A stretch of 32,630 bases of DNA from Saccoglossus kowalevskii (taxonomy: Eukaryota; Hemichordata; Enteropneusta; Harrimaniidae), in the NCBI RefSeq assembly GCF_000003605.2, contig NW_003122910.1, forward strand, positions 606,028-638,657, written 5' to 3'. Positions 1-11,871 of the stretch are shown here, in pieces (position 1 is the first letter of the stretch; each line of letters begins with the position of its first letter). The notes under the pieces are model-generated. The model worked only from the letters and a program-made list of their open reading frames with translations, did no database searches and was not told the origin of the DNA. A program made the position numbers and the translations under genes.

Positions 1-71
1 CATGTTTTTAGCTAATTACTGAAAGTTTGTTACATTTGCTACATTTCTAATGTAGAATCATATGCAAAACT

Positions 72-237
72 TTAATGCGCGGGAGTCGTCACCTATATAC
101 GCATGCGTCAGGTGGCCGTAGCGTGTCATTGTTTACAAACAAGCTTCTACCGATTGGCCTTTGCGTTCTTAGCGTCTGTTGTTATCGCTTGGGACTCAAT
201 TCCCGCGCGTGCGCAGGTGACGATCCTCCCGCTTTAA
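72..237. mobile_element. CpG-rich inverted-repeat element flanked by TTAA
   Basis: GCGGGAG-TCGTCACCT at about 79-93 is mirrored by AGGTGACGATCCTCCCGC at 215-232, giving arms of about 22 bp with small gaps. Both arms are bordered by TTAA (72-75 and 234-237), the duplication made by piggyBac- and Kolobok-type transposases. Length between the TTAAs is 158 bp. The interior contains GCATGCG and GCGTGCGCA (NRF-1-like), ATTGG (inverted CCAAT) and GTTTACAAACAA. A CpG-rich promoter is therefore the competing reading, and both could be true. Confidence 0.4.
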
Positions 238-322
238 TAGAGCTTTTGCAGGTGGCAAAGCAACCGATTAATCCAATTATTACACAGATTCTTTTCACGT
301 CAATACATTAGCATCTAAGTAT

Positions 323-2148
323 TGGAGCGAAATGAAGAAAAGAGAAGTGAGCCTGACATGATTAATTACTAGTGGTAATTTATTCATAATTCAGAAGTCA
401 TCAATTTGAACACTAATTACAATATAACAATGCAATACAGGATAAAAGTTTGCTAAACTGTAGAAAAAAAAACACAGAAAGTGTGACTATGAGTGGAAAC
501 ATACAACAGCCAATACCAAATATGACTCCTGTAAAATTATGGAGATCCAAAACTAAATTATTATATGAATTATATTAGGTGCACAAAAGCATGGTATTAT
601 GCCAATAATATATTCACTACAGTTTATATTATTATACGCCTAGCACGCGCGAGTGTATTTAGTTAAGAACGAACGCTCATGACAGACAGACAGACAGACA
701 GACAGACATACAGACAGACAGAGCATGATTATTATATAATATACACAGCTGCGTTCTAAAGTTAATCGCAATCGCAATCACGCCATGCGTGTATAATGCG
801 CCATATTATTCAAACGTGAGTACAGGACGCAAGATGATAATCGGGTAGTAGTTTGACAATAGAATCAGGTCGCCACAAGAAAATCAAATCGCTTACCGGA
901 ACTCTTTAGTTCCATTTCATATGCATTTCTGAAATAATACGCGGGGGTGTCGTCATATTACAATGGGGAGGGGCGTCATTTGTCAATAAGACTGCTTTAT
1001 GCTCTGTTTAACGCGTTGTCCCCCGCGTTTAAGCAATTTTGAAGTCGTATGTTGAAACAGAAATGAAATTATCCCGATGAATTATTTCGCTGTTACCGAC
1101 TTCCATTTATTTTTGGGTTGAGTCGATAATGCCATAATAACAACACACGTGACTGGGTTCGGCGAGTTACGGATTAGCTAATACAAGGTGGACTTATTCA
1201 TTGCAAATCTATAATCGACTGCGTGGTCATTTTTTTATCTTCTCTTCTCAAGTGAATGGAGCGACTATTCTCATCATGCTTGATGAATTTTAAAAACCTT
1301 TAACATAACCATTGCAACGAAATCTAATAAACAGTCACAAAAGAGATTACCATGAATCTCGTGTTACATAGCTTTGTATGAATAACATTCGTGATATGTC
1401 ATGAATCGCGGTGATATACCCACGACTCACTCACTGGTTTGAAAAATCAATGGTGAAATAGGAACAATCTATGTTTCAAGTGACTTAATTATTTGTTGAA
1501 TGGCCGCATCTCTTATACCCAATAAAGTATTAATAAGGAATATTTTGTCCTCATGTATGTTCTAATACAGCTTTGATATTGATACGTTACAATATAAATA
1601 GAATATAAACCTGACGTTACAAATGGTGGTGTTCTAGGCCAACGAGGGATTTACAAGTACGATATCGATTTAATCAGAAAACAGAAATTGTTTCTTCGTC
1701 AGTTATTTCAACAGTTGGTTAACAATAGTTGGTTAATTCTAATTAATGTAGAGTACGTTATGTAAATTCGTACAATCTGGATATTATATGAATGCTGATA
1801 TTTCAAGAAAATTTCGCAACGTAGGACAATGTACATATAAACCATACCAGTTTTAAAATACAGAACGGCGCAATGCAGAATAAAATCCTCACACAAAAGT
1901 GTAATACATAAATATACCGTTATACAATGCCTCCACAAGTAAATTAATAAAACACCGACGGAACAGCCATGTGAGAACTGAAGTTACGGAATACAATGCC
2001 TCAAATGGTGGCACAACGAAAATTTACCCGACCAATTCAGACTAGCTCCATGGCAACCCAGAGTATACTATGAAATGAATGGGCAACTAGACTGACAAAA
2101 TAATGTTATAATACATTTGACCACTGAATCGTTTATGACATTCCTTTG
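323..2148. other. AT-rich non-coding stretch
   Basis: No gene is supported here. Short open frames lack coding character. It holds the (CAGA)n tract listed separately and scattered CpG-containing words such as CACGTG at about 1147. GC is near 30% in sampled lines, in contrast with the decayed gene to the right. Confidence 0.6.
681..722. repeat. (CAGA)n microsatellite
   Basis: About ten tandem CAGA/GACA tetranucleotides with one interruption (CATA near 708-711). Read directly. Confidence 0.95.
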
Positions 2149-3999
2149 TCAATAAATGGCTGCTTCACAAAACTCCAGGACCAGGATGTGAAGGTCGCTT
2201 GAGTGAAGGAGTAATCCTTCAAATAAATCTGGTGAAAGCCAAAACACGATCTAGTGGGGTGTCGCTGAGGGCGGCCAATGTGCCACCCCGAAGGGGTCTC
2301 TTTCATTACAGATTGAAAACATAATTGCCTCAATAAACTTATTGTCTGGCAGTTAGCAAATTTTTCTTCCGCGATGCAAAGGATTATAGCCTTTCCATTC
2401 TTCTGAGATTTATAAGGCTTTGCCAGGTAAACATGCAGTGCACAAAGTTGGAATTTTGCCTTCAAGTGAAGGAATGTTGATTACAATCTGCTTTGCACCA
2501 TATTTTTGATTTTTTGCTCTAAAAGTCGGAGATGTCAACAAGGTGATAGATCCATGGCTGACAGACAAATGCTCCAAAGCCTCCCTGAGGCTGGGACTAT
2601 ACCATCTTGCGAGACAACACAACAATAGACCTCTGCATAGCGCTAAACTACCATATAAACCAGAGAAACCGAATTAATCAATGGGCATATGTTCAATACG
2701 GTCCCAGGTGATCTGTCAAGTCTTAATGTAAGTGAAATAAATACTTTATCGCAATTAGAATAGTGAAACAGAGTGGATGATGGCTTACTGTGGGACACCA
2801 ATTGCCATATTTTGCCTCGTGACTTTGGTATAATCGATTAGTTGACTTATGAAGTTTATCTGGTGTACAGCTAAAAGTGAAAACCTTGTGCTCAGCAAAT
2901 CAGTATCAGTTGGCCGTGCAGTAGCGTTCAGGTGCTCCTCTATGAGATGAAGCAATAGAGGAAATCACACTCTGCTTGGCCAATGTTGTGCTATTAGTTT
3001 CATCATGAGATCGGTTGCCTACTGCAATTTGTGTAGTGTTGAGTGAAAGAAATCCATCCCTAGTTTGTCCAAATTCAAGGCCTGATTGCACATCGTTTGC
3101 ACCACAAAAACTGGTCTCTTGCAGTTTGTGCGTTGGCAAAACATCGATGAATGGCCCAGATCATAATCTGTAAAGTTGGTTCACTGTCAATTGGATGAAG
3201 AACCATTTCGTTGTAGTGTTGGCTATATTGTTAAATTTGCCCTTCAGACGTTCGGCTTCCAACTTGAAGTAGTAGGAATGACACTAAAGACGTTTTCCAC
3301 TACAAGGCTGTTTAATGTTGCCGAGTTGGTGGCTCCTCTCAGTTGATTTAGTGTACCACTGTTGTAATGCCACAATGTAGCAACATCAACGTTTGAGTAG
3401 ATGAGTGATGCTAAAGCGTCTATTGAATGTCATTTCTTGTTTATATAAGTAGTCAGTTCAGGATTTTGACAGCCCATTGGGGCATTCATCCAATACATCC
3501 CCTCTTCCTGTATTTAATGCACTTGTAATGGCCGACATCGATTGTTGGGGTGGGACCATGGGAAATCTGCAGTTAAGAACCTCTCACCAAATGAGAACAT
3601 CATGAAATCTCATCAACAACCAGACCATCTGGATGGGAGACACTTCACTTGGAGCCCTTGTTTTCTCCAGTATACCTGATCCTGAGGGCCGGCTGTAGTA
3701 TCAGTTTGATCAGGTAAGAGTACCCCCATTGCATTGCATTTTTATCTGGAAATGGTTGCCTTGGGCCCGCTGCTGTGTCCAACTCAGTTCCTAGATAGTC
3801 CGAGTTGGGTACAGATGGTTGAGTGGTTGAGTGATGTGATATTCACATGCTGTAACAACCAGTCAGCTAGACAAAGGCTAACGGATATCTGCAGTGGACG
3901 CCATTAGGCCGCTACCACATATAACAGATTTGTGAATATCAATCGAGTGGTGGTCAGTCTAAACAGAAGGACAACCTTGGCAATAAAGGTTAGTACAAG

Positions 4000-4035
4000 C
4001 ATAGACCTTAGAAAACATGTTTTCTATGGTCTATG
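4000..4035. mobile_element. 36-bp near-perfect palindrome with flanking direct repeats (candidate micro-MITE)
   Basis: The segment starts CATAGACC and ends GGTCTATG around a core AGAAAACATGTTTTCT, and equals its own reverse complement except at one mirrored base pair. The 8-mer GTACAAGC occurs at 3993-4000 and again at 4036-4043, so the palindrome sits exactly between direct repeats as a target-site duplication would. The first C is shared between palindrome and repeat, so the duplication can be counted as 7 or 8 bp. It interrupts the decayed minus-strand gene, whose coding character continues on either side. Confidence 0.6.
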
Positions 4036-4180
4036 GTACAAGCTTGGCTGTTTTGTGATTGAAATTTGCACATTGGTGACACAGAGATTCAAAACAGACA
4101 AATATTTTCAATGATTATAGAGTTGGACTGACACCACCTTGGATCCTCAATGTAAGATAGATTTGCACACATGTGCAACA

Positions 4181-4185
4181 ACTGT
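4181..4185. repeat. Left target-site duplication of the 285-bp MITE
   Basis: ACTGT immediately before the CAGAGG terminus. It is repeated exactly at 4471-4475 directly after the CACTG terminus. Confidence 0.7.
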
Positions 4186-4470
4186 CAGAGGCGGCGGCAG
4201 CATTTTTTGACTGGGCGAAGATTTTATGTGAATGTCAACAAATCGAGCGCCGAAAGTGCGACCTTTCTCTGGAGTCCGGGGCTAGTCTCCGGGAAAATTT
4301 TGAAATCTAGACCCTCTGACCCTGCATTTTGGGGAGCAAATTTTGATGGTACACTTAGGTGACAAATATAGGTGAGTATTTCACCTTATTTTATCGTGGG
4401 GGCGACGCCCCCACTACCTATTTTTCGTGGGGGCTACCGCTCCACTGCCCCCACGGTGCCGCCGCCACTG
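4186..4470. mobile_element. 285-bp MITE, hAT-like termini, inside the decayed gene
   Basis: The ends are CAGAGGCGGCGGCA on the left and, reverse-complemented, CAGTGGCGGCGGCA on the right. They are flanked by a perfect 5-bp direct repeat ACTGT at 4181-4185 and 4471-4475. CAG(A/T)GGCGG termini are typical of hAT elements, and some hAT groups make 5-bp duplications. No transposase is encoded, so it is non-autonomous. A 19-bp hairpin, GTGGGGGCG-A-CGCCCCCAC, lies at about 4398-4416. The minus-strand coding remnant continues on both sides, so the insertion postdates that gene. Confidence 0.75.
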
Positions 4471-4475
4471 ACTGT
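4471..4475. repeat. Right target-site duplication of the 285-bp MITE
   Basis: ACTGT immediately after the right terminus, matching 4181-4185. Confidence 0.7.
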
Positions 4476-6060
4476 TGTTTGCTTTGGATACCAAGTACAC
4501 CAGCTGTCTCCATTGCGATGAAACAGGACTATAAGCCCATTTTTAGTGGCGATGCAAATACTGTTATCCTTCCAAGAACCGGATCTTAAGACAAGATGCA
4601 GGATGGTGCTCACTCAATTAGGGTAGGTTGGGATTCTGACACCTGTGAGGTAGATTGTTTGTTTATGCTGTCATACCCTTGCCTGGAGTAGATAGGTTGT
4701 CGATAGAAGTCGTTTTATCAGATAAAGATAATCTGGAGACTGAACACACTATAATGATTTTAGATAGAGCTATCTTCTTTATCTCTGGGTGAGGCTGTCA
4801 CTAACACCAACTGAACCACTGGCAATTTGCAGCTTTTTACACAACATGAGATTCTGAATTTGTTTGAAATACATGGGAAATAGTCATACATAGTCAGATG
4901 ACCTGCCCGAGGCAGTGGGATTGCCCTGAAAGGCAGCGTCAGACTAACCAAATGATTGCGTTGCTCCATCTTAAAGGTGGCAAAGTTCACCATCCCTATG
5001 TTGGATATTGCTGGCTTTAATATTCTGAATACTAGTGGCAATAAAACTGAGATGATTAAAATCAGTTCTAGTATTCTGTAAATCAGCAGATGGCCAAAAC
5101 TCAGCAATGTTCAGTGGTTAAATCCAAGGTTCAGATTGAAAATCAGACTGTGATAGCATGGCTAGTGTTGGGTTACGGTTGTCCTCAAGGTGTAAGTAGC
5201 TTGTAGGACCTTGGATAAATGATGCCCGCAAGGCGGCGTTATTACAGTGCAGACCGGACAGTGCTATGTGAAAAGCAATTGATAAGGAGTTTGCCTGGAC
5301 ATCAGACTTTAGTAAGCTGACTACATTTTATGTCATGTTCACGGGCGACAATTCGTTGCATATAGCGACATGATAGCTTGTAATTGTCAGTCAAGGTTCC
5401 ACTGAACCAGATTGTGAGTGGCAGTGGCATGGCTTCTGTATCAATATGTGTAAAGTTGTTGGACTGATGCAGGATACCTTGGTCCGGGTTGATCGGATAC
5501 ATCACCACTGTGACAGTTGTCGTAGGAAATATACAAACAGTGGGTATATGTGGATAGCTGGTATCGTGAAGTCTCAATGAATGACAGACACAGCTTGATA
5601 GGAATGGCGATGGCCACACTATCCCCGAGACATTAGAAATTGTAGTCAGTAATCCTGGTCTTATATGATTATGTAATGGAAAATTCAAATTTTCGAGGCG
5701 GCGATGTTTAGTGAAGGGATCACCACAATCCGAATCCTGGAGGCAAATGAAAGCAAGAAGCTCCTTGAAAACTTCACGTGTTTGAGCATTAACATTTCAC
5801 AAAGCAACAGTTAATACCATTGTTGACATCACTACAGGTTCTACCACAATCCAAGCATGAGTCGTGTTTATCATAATTCCGCATTTCAATAAAACGATGT
5901 TTGACTGGGACGTTTGCCATGCTTCAAATCTATTCTTGGGAAGTCGAGGTTGTATGACTTAGATTATTCTATGTACATGGGTATTGTCATTGAGACGAAC
6001 TTGATCCAATCTTTCTCGTGAACCAGCAGAGCCCTCTTTTAAACTAAAATAGCCAAATTC

Positions 6061-9000
6061 CTACCATAAAATGGAAATGACCCTGACTTATTTAACTAAA
6101 ATGACTTATACCACGTTTTCTTAACAGCAAGTAGCCAATATTCGAATTGCAATCATTTTCTGAATCTCCAATATATGTAATAACAATCCCCGCAATCTGG
6201 TTGGTCCGTGCATTGTAATTAGTCTTTGGACATCATGACCGACTATCACAAAATATGCTGTCGGTATACATGAACAGCAAACTTTTATGCAAATGAACTG
6301 GAACACTACGGCGTATTGACTACGCGCTCAAAAATTGCGATCACAGTTTTTTTGCTTTAGAAGATGCAAAACGGATATACGGGATAAACAGCATATCAAA
6401 TTAATGACCCTGCAATATCAGATGTATTATTATTATAGTAATAAAAATGATATTATAGTGTCGCTCTGTTGATCACATGCATAATGTTCGTATCTCCACA
6501 GTGTGACGTAATACAAGACAGAAAGAAAATGCATTTCACATAGAATGACGTCACGTACCAGAAAATTGACCGGCGCTCACAAATATACTTTTTGCATGTC
6601 TCTGTGTTACGTGAATATTTCTATATTTTGAATTCCCAGTTTTGTCGTTCTTGTTCGTAGTTGATTGTAAGATAATACTATGAGTATCCATTTGATATAA
6701 AAGCAAGGTCTGACTTCTACTACCGCAAACTTCATGAAATGTTCAGTCGCTTTGTACAAATTTAGATAAACATGAAACGCGAGCTTTTAATGAGCCCACA
6801 GCGTTATTGACGTAATCCAGCAAGATATCACGCGCACTTGAATCCCGCAAATTGACAATTGGAGCAATTATCACGAACGAGGAGAATCGCCGCACAACGT
6901 ATGCAAGGCGTTCACATGAGATAAAATTAGCATACTAGACGCGCGCAATGATATATTGTATTCGGTTCCACATTTAACGCTCTGTTTATACCATTATAGA
7001 CAATAGAACATACCAATTTTCGTTTAGAATTAGATTAGAATTTGAATGTTCAATGTTATTAACAATAACGTTTTACTAATTTTCAAATGTGTATATATTT
7101 ATATAGTTACTTATATCTACCACCAAATGTGCCTGAATACCAAGAACGTTACATTATGGGAACACTATGTCGTTGTTGATTCAGCACAGGCGTCTAGTTC
7201 TATTTAGCCTCTAACTGTTTTCCATGTTGATATTGAACTCAATTTTCTATGATTATGCCTGCTGGATAGGCTAACTGATTGCTTTGAAATTTTGCCATTC
7301 CACTTTAACTTTCTCTGCATTAGAAATAATCTGTGGTTAGCTATAAATACTATTTTTGTCCATTGATCTTGCTGTAATTATTTCTGTGCTTACAGATAAA
7401 AACAACTTGCCTATGCAACACCATTGTTTAGCAAAGAAGTAAAACAGTGAGTATTATACTAAAAAACATTGAATCTTAATTAAATTGGTATACAAATTAA
7501 TACAGAGAATGTAAATGCTATGATTTATGTGTACTATGACCCCCCCCCCCCCTGACTAAAATAAATCGCGTTTGCACCCAATCCCTTGATTACTCTATAT
7601 AGCCATAACAAAGGGTGTTGGCTTGTAATTTTCTGGCATGAACTCCCGAAACGCAGTGTGCACGTACACACATAACCGGAAGAGAATAGTTGATTACTTT
7701 TTTTGATTTGCTGCAACATAATGGATTTGTACAATGGCGATATCGACGACTCGTTGTGCTAGCTTTTCTTTTTAGCGACGGATCGCATTACTTCAACGTT
7801 CTGGCTTTGCAAAGGAACTTAATAAAATGAATTCATTTGGCGCATTTTCTTGCAAGTATACGCTCACTAATACATTCCAATCACGATCTGCAAAGGGCTG
7901 TATATTTCGATTCAATCATCTAATTCTTTTACTCTAAGTCGTTTCAATAATAACTGCTTGCTTGCGACAACATACTGGCCTTCAAAGTATATGAGTATTG
8001 GTGCTTGGATTCATTGCAATCACTGACAATATTATGTCAACGTGCCAGTCCACCTACTCGTAATATGCGTGATAAATATAGTGACAAAATCATGTGAATA
8101 GTTACGTAATGTAAAGCTGGTAAATCTCAGACCATGAGTACTGAGTAGGAATTCCAATTCCGTCATTAGGGTATACAGAGATTCGCTGAAACCTGTGTTA
8201 TATAATTGATACAGTTCCGTTTTTGGCTCCAAAGTAAGCTGAGCTAATGACATAAGATTTGCGGTCGGATATACAATTCATCGATAAAAACAACAAAAAG
8301 ACATTATCTTATGATTAGTTTCAAAGTACCGCTTCGTGCACTAATCGTTTATATCGTGCAAATGGTCTATTAGATAAATAATTTAGTGCAGTGAGGCAGC
8401 TGTTGAACAGATGAGTGGGGTAGCTTTGCAAAATGTTATGTCAGAGGTTACGATTCCAACGCGTGGAAGCAAATTTCAACATAGAAGCTACATCGGAGAC
8501 TCGCAAGTATCTTTATAAATCATACCTAACACAAAGACTAAAATATTAATATTTTCAGTTATGGCGTCAGTAACGTAACGCGCACTACGTACAAACTCAT
8601 TAAGGGGGAATGTACTACATATTTAACCTAGACTGTAAACGCACGGTTAATATTGCCATGTAACCCACATTCTCATAAATAGAAAGTGGCATAAACTTGT
8701 TATATAGCTACCATTTAATAAGAAAGAAAATGATTGCCCAGTTAATTTACCTCACCGCTCCTACCCGCAAAAAAAATGAAATCATGCCCGCCAAAGGTTT
8801 TGAGATAAACGTCTCATACATGGATATTCTCCAAATATATCGTACCGATATATCTCGCGTATTGACACATCGTACTCAAAGCTGGTACGACGAGTTTGTA
8901 TTAAAGCCAGGTCTAAAAAATAGGAATAGTCTCCTGCTTTCAGAAAGGTGAACGTGACTAGACTGTATATTTAACATCGGCTCACTCAAAGGATATAAGA

Positions 9001-9472
9001 AAAATAATAATAATAAAGTAATCTTGTGATATAACTAATACTTATAGACTGTGTTTTATTAGATGACATGGAGTCTGGTTTATTACCGTGGTCGTAAATT
9101 CAAATTAACGTCAAGCAACTTGTATTTTTATTATGGGCGTTAAAAAGTACATATCAGCAAACTAGCTTTCATATGCCTGTCTTATATACTGCATGGTCTA
9201 TTTCCCATTTTTGTAGGCAATGACTTAATGCGGCTGTCACTTCGAAAGATGACGTACAATACGTGCAAATATGCAACAAATACTAGTAATAGTGTTGATG
9301 AATAAATTGTACGTGTCTGATCGTCTACCGCGTATAACATACTGTGCAATGATGTGTGATATGTGCACTCGCATGCAATTACGGTGATACGATGTTTCAA
9401 ATGACAGGGAAGCCTCATTTGTGAAACAGATACACCATATACCGTGTTCACATATGTTTTTTGTTTCGTGAG
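6061..9472. other. Intergenic, no gene seen
   Basis: AT-rich with many stops in all frames. It contains a full CRE-type palindrome TGACGTCA at 6546-6553, a C13-14 tract near 7540-7553 and an (ATA)n run near 9003-9015. Open frames here are short, share no domain I recognise, and are expected by chance. Confidence 0.55.
7540..7553. repeat. Poly-C tract
   Basis: Thirteen to fourteen consecutive C residues after CTATGA. Similar C/G tracts occur near 9898, 10849, 12707 and 24274, and may mark members of one dispersed repeat. Confidence 0.85.
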
Positions 9473-9640
9473 TTACGTAGGCGTAAATGGAAACGCTGCT
9501 GTAAACACGTTACGCCGACGTAAAAGAGTTGAAGAATGGAGGGGTTTAAACCCCTGGAAGGCTGGTCAGGATCGGCGTCATCATTACGTAATAGTTACAT
9601 CGGTGTAAACACAGGTGAGAACAGAATACGCCATCGTAAA
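9473..9640. repeat. Nested palindromic repeat (TTACGCCGACGTAA family)
   Basis: Four related near-palindromic words occur here: TTACGTAGGCGTAAA (9473), TTACGCCGACGTAAAA (9510-9525), TTACATCGGTGTAAA (9595) and ATACGCCATCGTAAA (9627). They surround a perfect 16-bp palindrome AGGGGTTTAAACCCCT at 9540-9555. Copies differ mainly by CG to CA or TG, the pattern left by CpG methylation decay. A further related word, TTACACCGACGTCAAA, lies near 19912. This fits a decayed inverted-repeat transposon; no coding capacity is seen. Confidence 0.5.
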
Positions 9641-9897
9641 GGGTATGTGGAATAAGTTCATTGGCGTCCTAAACTGAATTTGAATGTCACAGACACATAT
9701 CTTATTTCAAAGTAGGCAATGTCAATGTCAATGGCAAAGTCAATGTGTGCCAAATATTAAGAATGTTTATGTTGTTCACATTGACCTGTACACTTTGTAA
9801 TAATATGCCGATTGGTTTCAACATAGTGCTGAATGAACTGTTAATCAGACAGAAATATATGAAACATTGACTATTTAGGAATCAGTGCTATCGTTTC

Positions 9898-10400
9898 GGG
9901 GGGGGGGGGTACATAGAACTTGCCTAATGGGGACGTGTCCCTGAAATGGGTCTCGTTTTTTGGAATTTGGGTATAAGTATCGGTCTTATTTCTGGTCAAG
10001 ATAGGTATAAATATCGGTAATATTTTTCCGATTTGGTATACTTATGGGTATATGAGCAAATATCTCCACTTCAGATCCCGGCCTCAGATTCATATATACA
10101 TCAACCCGGAAATTAAACAAGGCAATCAACATTTAAACGGAGATTTAACACGGAATAGGAGAGGGTGCAAACTTCTCAGTGAATTGGCTTACATTGGAAA
10201 TGCTCTTCTAATAGAGCAAATACGGTAACTGTTATATTTGGAATGAACAGTGATGACAGAACTGGTACTTTGGTATAAATATGGCTATAGATTTTGTCAC
10301 TATCCAGGTATAAAAATGGTCACACTTTTGAGCGCCTCCCTACCCAGCTATGTATCAACTGCCCCCGGGGGCTATCGTACGCTTTATCCAGTGGTCGCTA
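9898..10400. repeat. Probable dispersed repeat starting with a G12 tract
   Basis: G12 (9898-9909) followed by TACAT. Then come four spaced words of the type GGTATAARTATCGG / GGTATAAATATGG at about 9970, 10004, 10273 and 10307, ending near a CCCCCGGGGG palindrome at about 10364-10373. The internal quasi-repetition suggests a decayed repeat, but ends and class are undefined. Confidence 0.35.
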
Positions 10401-10848
10401 TGTTCACGCCTCTATTTATCTTTTAATTACCGGTCTCAACTCACGTCGAGGTGACTTTTTCTAGTGTGAATACGGTAAAATTTGGGTGGTTCTAATGCAA
10501 CTACTTAGAAGTAAGTACGCAGATAGACTACATGATGTCACGGACTAAACTAGGAAATTTGTGTAAATATATTGTAATCGTTCACGAGCTGTCTCAGTTA
10601 GCAACGTAGCAAACATTTACACTGATAAAAAATCAATGCGCCCACCATTCGTAGTCGATATCAATTACGTGGTGCCTTGAATCGGTACATTTGACTCTAT
10701 GTAATAGATCAACACTTAATACACGTACCACGAATGGCAATGGCGAGTATAAATAAAGAAACATTTTTTTTTCTATACAATTGTTTCGAATATAGAAAAA
10801 TTGCCATGGAAACAAGCGTACCCCGGTTTGTCTTTCATTGATTTTTTA

Positions 10849-10866
10849 GGGGGGGGGGCTACATCA
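10849..10866 (+). repeat. G10 tract plus CTACAT
   Basis: Ten G residues followed by CTACATC, preceded by a T-rich run. The same arrangement (G-run then CTACAT) recurs at 24288-24299, and G-run then TACAT at 9898-9914, suggesting a shared repeat terminus. Confidence 0.4.
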
Positions 10867-11871
10867 GGATAAATTAAATAAAGCTACATCGTGTGAACAA
10901 AAACGAGCCGCTACTTGAAATTGGTTTTAACAGCGAGTCGTTTTATTTTTCTGCAGAAAATAGCTAACACAGGCGCGCAATGTTATGCTGCGTTCAATTT
11001 CCTTGTCTGAGTGTCATACTGCGATTACTGTGAAATACGCTACAGGCGTTACAGATGATTTGAGTAATTCAGCACGAGTTTATTGCACACCATCCTTGTC
11101 CCTAATATAATTATATTTATGTTTTGATCATATCCCTCAATTCATTTGTCGCTAAAAATATTCTCTAATACAGTAAGTTTTGAAATTAAGCACAAAAGAT
11201 GTTTGACTTACACAGAAAATTATCGTCAAAACTTGAAACAAAAACTTTGTTGTTCATATGATTCGTTTGTGTTTATTACACATACTAAGTCAGTCTCATT
11301 TAAAAAAAATCACTGTCACGCTGAAAATAACAGCATCGTAAAATGTAACCAAGATTATTGGTCGTAGTAAATAGATTGAAACGCGGACTGGTAAATAAAA
11401 AACAAAGTTGGAAATATAACCTTTAGTTCGGATTAGAAATCGCAGAATTAAAAACAAACAAAATCAATATAGTCTATGTAAATCGGAAATGAAAGTGTTC
11501 TAATGGTGTTTCCACCATAGGCATGTACAATGACACGCTAGAGTAGTTTGCTTTCAAACGTGATGTAATCATAAACTGATTGGATGTATCTTCCTTGCGT
11601 CATTTGCATATAGATTATACATAATTGCCTTCCGTCATTCGCCTACAGGGCATAATTGGCGAGATGAAGTACTAATCCTGATATATATGTTGCATCATGT
11701 AGGATTCAGTCTATATCGTTGCATCAAATATAGTAAAGAACATCTACTACCTGTTAGGCTGAAAGTAATTTGTTTAGTTTTATTTAAAAAACAGAAATAG
11801 AAGCTACTCTCGTGCGTCGATCGCTAGATAGCAATATATGGGAGAATACTTGGTCGGTGTGGTCACGTGAC

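Larger units (their letters stand above)
2149..6060 (-). pseudogene. Long decayed protein-coding gene, family not recognised
   Basis: Reading the minus strand from 6060 down to about 2149 gives near-continuous protein-like sequence split among frames, roughly 1,200 codons after removing insertions. Clear open stretches lie at 5958-5800, 5796-5305, 5300-5120, 3480-3245, 3139-2765 and 2625-2412. In-frame stops include those at about 5961-5959, 5799-5797 and 2412-2410. Frame changes occur near 5300, 3600-3500, 3245 and 2720. On the 5' side coding character stops abruptly at 6060, right after TAG, which could be a splice acceptor relic, an insertion edge or a truncation. GC is about 45% against about 30% in the flanks (sampled lines). 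I see no reverse transcriptase, integrase, transposase, helicase, zinc-finger or obvious transmembrane signature, which argues against gag-pol and common transposons. A large structural protein of an integrated DNA virus or of a virus-like element is one possibility, based only on length, single-gene layout and base composition. A dead host gene is the alternative. Two small elements have inserted into it. Confidence 0.6.

Noticed and set aside
75-311. 78-codon plus-strand frame in the CpG-rich patch
   Set aside because: Sequence is explained by the inverted-repeat arms; no protein family features and a non-ATG start.
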